A program made the position numbers and the translations under genes. Shown here in pieces: positions 1 to 7,023 of a stretch of DNA of 64,000 bases (its first letter is position 1; every line of letters starts with the position of its first letter). Under the pieces are notes generated by a model, which was not told where the DNA came from, did not search any database, and was given only the letters and a program-made list of their open reading frames with translations. The stretch is from Paraburkholderia caribensis. Lineage in GTDB: Bacteria; Pseudomonadota; Gammaproteobacteria; Burkholderiales; Burkholderiaceae. The stretch is from contig NZ_CP026102.1 of the NCBI RefSeq assembly GCF_002902945.1, positions 124,001-188,000 on the forward strand, read 5' to 3'.

Positions 1-990
1 CAGCAGCCAGTCGATCTCGCAACTATGCGTGCAGGCAAAGATGAATTCATCGACGATACGATCGGAATCGATGGTCCGCGAAATCGGAATCAGCTTCGTG
101 TCGGGTGGATTCGAGTTGACGAAGTGATTCGTATAGAAGCGCTTGAGATTGTCATAACCGACGCCGCCCGTCATGGTCGGCACGTGATTGACATACGGTT
201 GCGCGATCATGGTCGGCATCACGGCTTCGACGTCCCGCGTCGCGAACTCGAAATAGCAGTGCTGTTCCCACAGCGTGTTCAGATCGTAGATCGGGCCGAG
301 CACCTTGCGCAGCAGCGCGAGCGTGCGCGAGTACGCCATCATCGCGGCGGGCTTGTCGTATTGCGGGCGCGCGGGCGCGGCGAACGCATGATCGCAGCCG
401 GGATACACATACTGCTCGATGTTGGGATGCGCGCGAAGCGCGGCCATGATCTGCTCGCGCACGGGCGGCGGGCAGTACGCGTCGTTCTCGGGGAAGTGAA
501 ACACCATCGGGCAACGAATGTTCTTCACTTCGTCCAGATACGCTTCGAGCCCGACGCCGTAATAGCTCACGGCGCAATCGACGTCCGTGCGCGCCGCCGC
601 GAGCAGCGCGAGCTTGCCGCCCAGGCAATAGCCGACCGTGCCGATCTTGCCCTGTTGCTCGGGCAGCGCGCGCAATGCATCGAGCGTTGCAGCGATGTCC
701 TGCACGGCGAGATCGACATCGAACTTCGCGTGGAAGTCGAGCGCGCGCTTCATGTCGTCGCCGTCGTAGCCGAGCACGACATTCGGCTGCATGCGCCAGA
801 ACAGATCGGGCACGAGCACGACGTAGCCTTCTTCGGCATAGCGGTCGGCCGTTTGCTTCAGATAGTCGTTGATGCCGAAGATCTCTTGCAGCAATACGAG
901 GCCCGGACCGGACCCCTGCGCGGGGCGCGCCATGTACGCGTTGAAACGGCCGCCATCGCGAGCGGCGACTTCGATAAAGGAACCGGCCAT
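1..990 (-). CDS. Dienelactone hydrolase family protein with C-terminal SnoaL-like extension (partial, runs off left edge)
   Basis: The alpha/beta-hydrolase part fills about residues 1-235: nucleophile motif GYCLGG, acid in FPENDAYCP and histidine in GCDHAF form the Cys-Asp-His triad of dienelactone hydrolases. A further domain begins near residue 240 (YDLNTLWEQHCYFEFATRD) and looks like an NTF2/SnoaL-type fold; it is still open at base 1, so at least 330 residues are present and the C-terminus is missing. The start is the ATG at 988-990 (MAGSFIEVAARDGG). It lies 75 bp downstream of the ligase gene on the same strand and is probably the last or a late gene of the 2-aminobenzoate operon, where it could open a lactone or thioester intermediate. 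That role is inference; the fold assignment is firm. Confidence 0.85.
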   Translation of the reverse strand, partial: MAGSFIEVAARDGGRFNAYMARPAQGSGPGLVLLQEIFGINDYLKQTADRYAEEGYVVLVPDLFWRMQPNVVLGYDGDDMKRALDFHAKFDVDLAVQDIAATLDALRALPEQQGKIGTVGYCLGGKLALLAAARTDVDCAVSYYGVGLEAYLDEVKNIRCPMVFHFPENDAYCPPPVREQIMAALRAHPNIEQYVYPGCDHAFAAPARPQYDKPAAMMAYSRTLALLRKVLGPIYDLNTLWEQHCYFEFATRDVEAVMPTMIAQPYVNHVPTMTGGVGYDNLKRFYTNHFVNSNPPDTKLIPISRTIDSDRIVDEFIFACTHSCEIDWLL

Positions 991-1065
991 CAAATGCTCC
1001 TCGATTGTGGGACGACGGGGACTGCGCGCGTCGCCGCTCGCCGTTATCGAATGAAGCGTGAAGCG

Positions 1066-2709
1066 CTACATCGCACGCAAAGCGAACCGCTTGAGCTTGC
1101 CGGTTTCCGTGCGGGGCAGCGCGTCGGTGAAGGCGACGACGCGCGGATACTTGTACGGCGCAACGGTATTCTTCACGAATTCCTGCAACTCCGCGACCAG
1201 TTTCTCATCGCCGCGATAGCCCGCATTGAGCACGACGAACGCCTTCACGATCTGTCCGCGCGTCTCGTCCGGTACGCCGATCACGCCGCATTCGGCGACG
1301 GCCCGGTGCTGCATCAGCACGCTTTCCACTTCCGGGCCGGAGATGTTGTAACCCGCCGAGACGATCATGTCGTCGGCGCGCGCCTGATAGAACACGTAGC
1401 CGTCGGCGTCGAGATAGACGGAGTCGCCGGGCATGTTCCAGCCGTCACGCACGAACTTCAACTGACGGTCGTCGGCGAGATAGCGGCAACCGGTCGGCCC
1501 GCGCACGGCGAGCTTGCCGAGCGTGCCGGTGGGCACGGGCCGCATGTCGTCGTCGACGGCTTGCACGATGTAGCCAGGCACGGCCTTGCCGATTGCGTGC
1601 GGCCGTACATCGTGTCCCGCCGACGAGATGAAGATATGAATCAGCTCAGTGCCGCCGATGCCGTCGATCATCTCGATTCCGCTCGCTTGGCGCCACAGTT
1701 CGCGCGTCGAGTCGGGCAGCGCTTCGCCTGCGGACACGGTCTTTTTCAGCGACGCCATGTCGAAGCGCGGAATCAACGGCGCCATCTGCCGATAGAAAGT
1801 CGGTGCGGTGAACATCACGGTTGCATGAAAGCGCTCGACGTTTTGCAGCAGCGTTTCGGGCGTCTGCTTTTCGATCAGCACCGTCGATGCGCCAGCGCGC
1901 AACGGGAAACATAGCAGCCCGCCGAGGCCGAACGTGAACGCAAGCGGCGGCGTGCCGCAGAAGATGTCGTCGGCGGTAGGCTTCAGGATGTAGCGCGGGA
2001 ACAGATCGCACATCGCCAGCACGTCGCGATGGAAGTGCATGCAGCCCTTCGGTGCGCCCGTCGTGCCGCTCGTGAAGGCGATCAGACAGACGTCGTCGGC
2101 GGCTGTGTCGCAGGCCTTGAATTCGGCTGGCTTCGATGCCGCCAGTGTTTCGAGCGAACCCGCTGCGTCGTCGTCGTGAAAGATCAGCGTGTCTTTCAGG
2201 CCTTCACAAAAGTACTCGTCGCCTTGCGTCGTGCAGCGCGCGAGTTCTTCCGTCAGACGTGTGTCGCACAGCGCCGCGCCGATTTGCGCCTTGTCGATGA
2301 TCTGCTTGAGTTCTTTTGCGCGCAGCAACGGCATGGTCGGCACGACGACGAGACCCGCCTTCAACGCCGCGAGAAACGCGACGGCCATCTGCAACGTGTT
2401 CGGCCCGCGCAGCAGCACGCGGTTGCCCGGCCGCAAGCCCATCTCGTCGATCAGCACGTGTGCGCTGCGGTTGACCATTGCGAGCAGTTCGCCGTAAGTG
2501 GTCGCATGCGGCTTGCCGTCGATGTCGGACCAGATCGCAGGCCGGTCGCGATGCCCGTTTTCGACGGCGCGATCGAGCAGTTCAGTCGCGCAGTTGAAAC
2601 GCGCCGGATAAGCGACGTCCGGATTGTCGAGCAGGAACACAGGCCATTGATCCTGCGGCGGCAAGTGATCGCGCGCGAAAGTATCGACGTGAGCTGACGG
2701 TTCCATCAT
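1066..2709 (-). CDS. abmG: 2-aminobenzoate-CoA ligase (benzoate-CoA ligase family)
   Basis: ATP-dependent ligase of the ANL superfamily, 547 aa, which would activate anthranilate to 2-aminobenzoyl-CoA in the cytoplasm. The P-loop-like motif AFTSGTTGAPKG is at about residues 211-222, the hinge region follows QARADDMIVSAGYNISGPEV, and the C-terminal catalytic lysine is in ETGKLKRF near residue 540. Length fits benzoate-CoA ligases. Two ATG codons are adjacent at 2704-2709; I used the outer one. The substrate is inferred from context, because the same operon carries the 2-aminobenzoyl-CoA monooxygenase/reductase and beta-oxidation-like enzymes. A benzoate or salicylate ligase is the alternative. 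Confidence 0.87.
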   Translation of the reverse strand: MMEPSAHVDTFARDHLPPQDQWPVFLLDNPDVAYPARFNCATELLDRAVENGHRDRPAIWSDIDGKPHATTYGELLAMVNRSAHVLIDEMGLRPGNRVLLRGPNTLQMAVAFLAALKAGLVVVPTMPLLRAKELKQIIDKAQIGAALCDTRLTEELARCTTQGDEYFCEGLKDTLIFHDDDAAGSLETLAASKPAEFKACDTAADDVCLIAFTSGTTGAPKGCMHFHRDVLAMCDLFPRYILKPTADDIFCGTPPLAFTFGLGGLLCFPLRAGASTVLIEKQTPETLLQNVERFHATVMFTAPTFYRQMAPLIPRFDMASLKKTVSAGEALPDSTRELWRQASGIEMIDGIGGTELIHIFISSAGHDVRPHAIGKAVPGYIVQAVDDDMRPVPTGTLGKLAVRGPTGCRYLADDRQLKFVRDGWNMPGDSVYLDADGYVFYQARADDMIVSAGYNISGPEVESVLMQHRAVAECGVIGVPDETRGQIVKAFVVLNAGYRGDEKLVAELQEFVKNTVAPYKYPRVVAFTDALPRTETGKLKRFALRAM

Positions 2710-2773
2710 GAAACTCCCCTGCCATACGTGCGTGATGTGCGGAATGGTTTGAACTGTGCGACTCGAACGCGGC

Positions 2774-3172
2774 CTAGTCGGTAATCACGGCTGTTGCTTC
2801 GATTTCCACTTTGGCGTCGTCCTCGATCAACGCGACGACCTGAACAGCGCTCATCGCGATGTCGTAGTCGCCGATCAGCTCGCGAAACGCCTGGCCGATC
2901 TCCTTGAGCGACGCGAGGTACTCGCGCTTGTCGGTGACGTACCACGTCATGCGCACGAGGTGCCCGGGTTGTCCGCCTGCTTCGCGCAGCACGGCGAGCA
3001 CGTTGCGCAGCGCCTGGATTGCCTGTTCGGCGAAGCGCTCGCTCGTCATGCGCGCTTCTTCGTTCCAGCCGATCTGTCCGGCGATGTACACCTGCGTGCC
3101 GCTCGCCGCCACACCATTGGCATAGCCCTTCGGCTTGACCCAGCCTGCAGGCAGAAGCGATCGTTTTTTCAT
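2774..3172 (-). CDS. RidA/YjgF/YER057c/UK114 family protein
   Basis: A 132-aa single-domain protein of the RidA family: the N-terminal strand GTQVYIAGQIGWN and the conserved arginine segment VRMTWYVTDKREYL, which contains the active-site Arg of imine deaminases, are both visible. RidA proteins hydrolyse enamine/imine intermediates to ketones and ammonia. The start ATG (3170-3172) overlaps the stop of the upstream thioesterase gene by 4 nt (ATGA), so it is translated as part of the operon. Within an anthranilate-CoA pathway a RidA protein is a plausible catalyst for deaminating the ring enamine after dearomatisation; that is inference from context. Confidence 0.9.
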   Translation of the reverse strand: MKKRSLLPAGWVKPKGYANGVAASGTQVYIAGQIGWNEEARMTSERFAEQAIQALRNVLAVLREAGGQPGHLVRMTWYVTDKREYLASLKEIGQAFRELIGDYDIAMSAVQVVALIEDDAKVEIEATAVITD

Positions 3173-3612
3173 GAGCGTTGCTCCTCGGATTGAACGGCGT
3201 GCGGCGCGAATGCCGCGAGCGCGGCGGCGATGTCGTCGGGAATATCGATGGACTGGCCGCTTTCCAGCGATGTCGTCACCAGCACTTGCGCCGAGCGAAA
3301 GCGCACTTCATCCGCGCAACGCGCGACGATCGCGACGCCGATCGAACGGCGTCCGATGCGCGTGACGTCCAGCGCAAGCGTGATCGTTTCGCCCATGCGG
3401 CTTGGCCTCGAAAACTCGCAATCGAGCTTCACGATAGGCAGGCCGACGCGGCGCGTCTGGATCATGTGCGCGTAGTCGATGGCAAGACGCTCGTTGAACC
3501 ACTCTTCGACGAGCATGTTCGTCATCACCAGATACTGCGGAAAGTAGACGATGCCGGCCGGATCGCAATGTGCGAAGCGGATGCGCATCGGCATGTCGAA
3601 CGTTGCGCTCAT
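3169..3612 (-). CDS. Acyl-CoA thioesterase (4-hydroxybenzoyl-CoA thioesterase-like hot-dog fold)
   Basis: A 147-aa hot-dog-fold thioesterase. The segment RIRFAHCDPAGIVYFPQY matches the 4HBT catalytic signature, with the Asp of CDPAG as the expected catalytic acid. I took the ATG at 3610-3612 (MSATFDMPMRIRF) rather than longer upstream starts, because it forms an ATGA overlap with the stop of the preceding acyl-CoA dehydrogenase gene and gives the usual family length. It probably releases an aromatic or ring-derived CoA thioester, either as a pathway step or as housekeeping that frees CoA from dead-end intermediates. Confidence 0.88.
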   Translation of the reverse strand: MSATFDMPMRIRFAHCDPAGIVYFPQYLVMTNMLVEEWFNERLAIDYAHMIQTRRVGLPIVKLDCEFSRPSRMGETITLALDVTRIGRRSIGVAIVARCADEVRFRSAQVLVTTSLESGQSIDIPDDIAAALAAFAPHAVQSEEQRS

Positions 3613-4805
3613 GATTCGCGTTCCTGCTGCGCAGCCGCGTGCGCCTTGAGCAGATCGCGTCCGACGATCAGTTGCTGCACTTCCGTCGCGCCTTCGTAGA
3701 TGCGCAGCGAGCGAATCTCGCGGTACAGCCTTTCGACTGTCGTGCCGCTTTGCACGCCCATGCCGCCCCACAGTTGCACGGCGGCGTCGATGACCTGCTG
3801 CGCGCCTTCGCTCGCGTGCCACTTCGCCATCGCGGCTTCGCGCGTGATGCTTTCGCCCTGGTCGCGTAGCCACGCGGCGCGATAGACGAGCAACGCGCTA
3901 CTGTCGATCGTCAACGCCATCTGCGCTAGCCTGGCCTGCGTCAACTGAAAATCGCCGAGCGTCTGGCCGAACATCTTGCGCGACGCGGCGCGTTCCAGGC
4001 CTTCCTGCAAGGCGCGCCGCGCAAAGCCCAATGACGCCGCTGCAACCGACGTGCGGAAGATATCGAGCGTGCGCATCGCGATCTTGAAGCCTTCGCCAGG
4101 CGCGCCGAGCATCTGGCTGCGCGGCACGCGTGCATTGGCGAAATGCAGACGCGCGAGCGGATGCGGTGCGATCACGTCGATGCGTTCGGCGATCTCCAAA
4201 CCGGGCGTGTCGGCATCGACGATGAATGCACTGATGCCGCGCGCGCCGGGTGCTTCGCCTGTTCTTGCAAACACGACGTAAAAGTCTGCGATACCGCCGT
4301 TCGAGATCCATGTCTTGTCGCCGTCGAGCACATAGCTGTCGCCTTGTGCACGCGCCTGCAGGGCCATTGCCGCAACATCGGAACCCGCTTCTGGTTCTGA
4401 CAGCGCGAACGCGGCGATGGCTTCGCCTTTTGCGACGCGCGGCAAATAGCGCGATTTCTGTTCATGCGTGCCCGCCAGCGTGATCGCGCCCGAACCGAGC
4501 CCTTGCATGGCGAGCGCAAAGTCCGCGAGGCCGTCGTGTTTCGCAAGTGTCTCGCGCAGCAGACACACGGCGCGTGTGTCGATCGTGTCGCCATGCCCGC
4601 CGTATTGCGTACCGCCGACGCCATACTTCAACCAGCCCGCTTCGCCCAATGCGCGCACGAGCTGGCGGCAGGTCGTGTCGGCGTCGTCATGCGGCACATG
4701 CGCGAGATGCTGCACGGCCCATGTTTCCATTGCTTCGGCCAGCTCACGATGACGCGCCTCGAAGAACGGCCAGGCCAACGCGCTGTGAGGATCGTTGGGC
4801 TTCAC
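3609..4805 (-). CDS. Acyl-CoA dehydrogenase
   Basis: FAD-dependent acyl-CoA dehydrogenase, 398 aa. The flavin/substrate loop AFALSEPEAGSD, the strand DKTWISNGGIADFYVV and the C-terminal segment LRIYEGATEVQQ with the usual catalytic Glu are all present. No ATG suits the N-terminus; a GTG at 4803-4805 is preceded by GGAGA at about 8 nt and lies just after the stop of the hydratase gene, so I used it. In this operon it most likely oxidises an alicyclic CoA ester formed after reduction of the 2-aminobenzoyl-CoA ring. The stop overlaps the thioesterase start by 4 nt. Confidence 0.9.
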   Translation of the reverse strand: MKPNDPHSALAWPFFEARHRELAEAMETWAVQHLAHVPHDDADTTCRQLVRALGEAGWLKYGVGGTQYGGHGDTIDTRAVCLLRETLAKHDGLADFALAMQGLGSGAITLAGTHEQKSRYLPRVAKGEAIAAFALSEPEAGSDVAAMALQARAQGDSYVLDGDKTWISNGGIADFYVVFARTGEAPGARGISAFIVDADTPGLEIAERIDVIAPHPLARLHFANARVPRSQMLGAPGEGFKIAMRTLDIFRTSVAAASLGFARRALQEGLERAASRKMFGQTLGDFQLTQARLAQMALTIDSSALLVYRAAWLRDQGESITREAAMAKWHASEGAQQVIDAAVQLWGGMGVQSGTTVERLYREIRSLRIYEGATEVQQLIVGRDLLKAHAAAQQERES

Positions 4806-4807
4806 AG

Positions 4808-5659
4808 TCAGTCTCCTTCGAACACGGGACGCGACTTCGCCGCAAACGCGCGATACGCGCGCTCGAAATCGCGCGTCGTCATGCAGATGGCCTGCGCCTG
4901 CGCTTCCGATTCGATCGCTTCGTCGATGCTCATGCTCCATTCCTGGTGCAGCATCTTCTTGGTGACGCCGTGCGCGAACGTCGGGCCGGCGGCGAGATCG
5001 GCGGCGAGCTTCGATGCTTCGTCGAGCAGCGCTTCCGGTGCGCACAGGCGGTTGTAGAAGCCCCACGCGTAAGCTTCCTCGCCGCTTGCGGAGCGCCCCG
5101 TGTACAGCAGTTCGGCCGCGCGCCCCTGGCCGATAATGCGCGGCAGGATCGAACACGCGCCCATGTCACAACCGGCAAGGCCCACACGCGTGAACAGAAA
5201 CGCGAGCTTGCTGCGCGCGGTGGCGAGGCGCATGTCGGAGGCCATCGCGAGAATCGCGCCGGCGCCTGCGCAGACGCCGTCGACAGCCGCTATGATGGGT
5301 TGCGGGCAATGCCGCATCGCTTTCACGAGGTCGCCTGTCATGCGCGTGAAGAGCAGCAGTTCGGGCATCGGCAGATCGATCAGCGGCGCGATGATGTCGT
5401 GCACGTCGCCGCCCGAGCAGAAGTTGTCGCCTGCGCCGTGCATGACGACGACCTTCACGTCGGTTGCATAAGCAAGTTGCCGGAACAGATCGCGCAACTC
5501 CGCGTACGATTCGAACGTCAGCGGGTTCTTGCGCTCGGGGCGATTCAGCGTGATCGTCGCGACGCCCGCGTTGACGGACCAGCCGAAGTGCTTCGCCTCA
5601 TACGCGGCGAGCGTCGTGCGATTGCCGGCCAGCAGGGCTTCGGCAGCGGAACGGGTCAT
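4808..5659 (-). CDS. Enoyl-CoA hydratase/isomerase family protein
   Basis: Crotonase-fold protein of 283 aa. It carries the oxyanion-hole segments GDNFCSGGDV and DGVCAGAGAILA and the typical C-terminal helix of the family. The region FLFTRVGLAGCDMGACSIL differs from the canonical hydratase active-site loop, as often seen in ring-cleaving or ring-hydrating crotonases of aromatic-CoA pathways. It lies 30 bp downstream of the MarR gene and 2 bp before the acyl-CoA dehydrogenase start, in one transcription unit. Hydration or hydrolytic ring opening of an alicyclic enoyl-CoA is the likely reaction; which of the two cannot be told from sequence. Confidence 0.9.
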   Translation of the reverse strand: MTRSAAEALLAGNRTTLAAYEAKHFGWSVNAGVATITLNRPERKNPLTFESYAELRDLFRQLAYATDVKVVVMHGAGDNFCSGGDVHDIIAPLIDLPMPELLLFTRMTGDLVKAMRHCPQPIIAAVDGVCAGAGAILAMASDMRLATARSKLAFLFTRVGLAGCDMGACSILPRIIGQGRAAELLYTGRSASGEEAYAWGFYNRLCAPEALLDEASKLAADLAAGPTFAHGVTKKMLHQEWSMSIDEAIESEAQAQAICMTTRDFERAYRAFAAKSRPVFEGD

Positions 5660-5689
5660 CGTTGTCTCCTCTTTTGCGGATGTCGCGCG

Positions 5690-6247
5690 TCAGCTTTTGA
5701 TCGTGTTCAGCAGATGCTGCTTGAGCTTGCCGAGCTTCTGATGCGTGTGCGATTTCTCATCGAGATCGAGGCCGCCGAACATCTCGACCACCCACTGCTC
5801 ATGTGCGACGGCCATTTTGTCGAACAGCGCGCGGCCTTCAGGCGTGAGACGCACGCTGATCGAACGGCGGTCGTTCGGATCGGTGTCGCGCGCGACGAGC
5901 CCTTCTTTTTCCAGTTGATCCGTGATGCCGGTGATATTGCCGCCCGTCACCATCAGGCGGCGCGACAGTTCCGTCATCTTCAGACCTTCGGGATGACGCT
6001 CCAGCTGCGCCATCAGATCGAAGCGCGGCAGCGTCGTGTCGAACTCGTTGCGCAGACGTTTGCGCAATTCCGCTTGCACCAGGTTGGTCGTCGTCAGCAT
6101 GCGTAGCCACAGACGCAAACCCATGTGGCTGTCCGCGCCCGTGCTCATTTCCATGTCCACGACGTTCTCCGCGGGTTTCGCAATGCCTTTGCGCGCCGGT
6201 TTGTTCTCGGCGGCGTCGGACGTTTTCTTCTTTGCAATATTGCTCAT
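5690..6247 (-). CDS. MarR family transcriptional regulator
   Basis: A 185-aa winged-helix regulator. The wHTH core runs over about residues 60-150 (DLMAQLERHPEGLKMTELS, then MVTGGNITGITDQLEKEGLV and the wing DPNDRRSISVRLTPEG). The N-terminus is an unusual Lys/Ala-rich extension of about 40 residues. The ATG at 6245-6247 makes an ATGA overlap with the stop of the SDR gene. Located inside the 2-aminobenzoate operon, it is a strong candidate for the pathway-specific repressor, probably released by the CoA thioester of the substrate, as with other MarR regulators of aromatic-CoA operons (inference). Confidence 0.92.
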   Translation of the reverse strand: MSNIAKKKTSDAAENKPARKGIAKPAENVVDMEMSTGADSHMGLRLWLRMLTTTNLVQAELRKRLRNEFDTTLPRFDLMAQLERHPEGLKMTELSRRLMVTGGNITGITDQLEKEGLVARDTDPNDRRSISVRLTPEGRALFDKMAVAHEQWVVEMFGGLDLDEKSHTHQKLGKLKQHLLNTIKS

Positions 6248-7023
6248 GTGACTTCTCCGCCTGAAACGGAAACAGATTGACCTGTGATGGATTCGGAGCC
6301 GGGCATGCACAGCCACAGCACGGCATTCGCGACTTCGGCGGGAGCGACGAAGCGGCGCTGCGGGTTGTTGCGCACGAGAATGTCGCGCGCTTCCTGCTCG
6401 CTGCGGGAAGTCTTCGCGGTGATCTGGTCGAGCGACGCGCGCAGCAATTCTGTTTCCGTGTAGCCCGGACATACGGCGTTGACGGTGACGCCCTTCGTCG
6501 CGACTTCGAGCGCGAGCGAGCGCGTGAGGCCGATCACGCCATGCTTGGCCGCGCAGTAAGCGGCGACGTACGCGTAACCGATCTGTCCCGCCGTGCTCGC
6601 GACGTTGACGATGCGCCCGTAGCCGCGTTCGAGCATCGACGGCAATACGGCGCGCGTGCAGAGAAACACGCCCGTCAGGTTGACGTCGAGCATGCGTTGC
6701 CACAGCGCCATATCGGTGTGTGCGAAGGGTGACGCTTGCGCCTGGCCGGCGTTGTTGACGAGCACATCGACCGGACCTGCAATCGACGATGCTTCAGAAA
6801 ATGCCTTGTTTACAGCGCTTTCGTCGCACACGTCGACGCTGACGCAGGCCGCGATCTCGCCATATGCGCCCAAGGTTTCGCGCTGCGCGGCAAGACGTTG
6901 CGCGTCGCGTCCCATCAGCGTGACGCGAGCGCCTGCGCGAACGAGCGCTTGCGCCGTCGCTGCGCCGATGCCGCTGCCGCCGCCCGTCACGACGGCGTGC
7001 TTTCCTGCAAGGGTGTTGTTCAT
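6244..7023 (-). CDS. SDR family NAD(P)-dependent oxidoreductase
   Basis: Classical short-chain dehydrogenase, 259 aa: the cofactor motif TGGGSGIG at about residues 13-20, NNAG in the central strand, active-site Ser in VNVASTAG and YCAAK holding the Tyr-x-x-x-Lys pair, then NAVCPGYTET. The start MNNTLAGKHAVV at 7021-7023 shares one base with the stop of abmA (TGATG), which indicates coupled translation and excludes the longer upstream starts. By position it should act as the 3-hydroxyacyl-CoA-type dehydrogenase on the hydrated ring intermediate of anthranilate breakdown; the exact substrate is inferred. Confidence 0.92.
   Translation of the reverse strand: MNNTLAGKHAVVTGGGSGIGAATAQALVRAGARVTLMGRDAQRLAAQRETLGAYGEIAACVSVDVCDESAVNKAFSEASSIAGPVDVLVNNAGQAQASPFAHTDMALWQRMLDVNLTGVFLCTRAVLPSMLERGYGRIVNVASTAGQIGYAYVAAYCAAKHGVIGLTRSLALEVATKGVTVNAVCPGYTETELLRASLDQITAKTSRSEQEARDILVRNNPQRRFVAPAEVANAVLWLCMPGSESITGQSVSVSGGEVT

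Noticed and set aside
25..1914. 629-codon open frame on the plus strand
   Set aside because: Antisense to the dienelactone hydrolase and ligase genes; Arg/His-rich product with no domain, a normal by-product of high-GC codon use.
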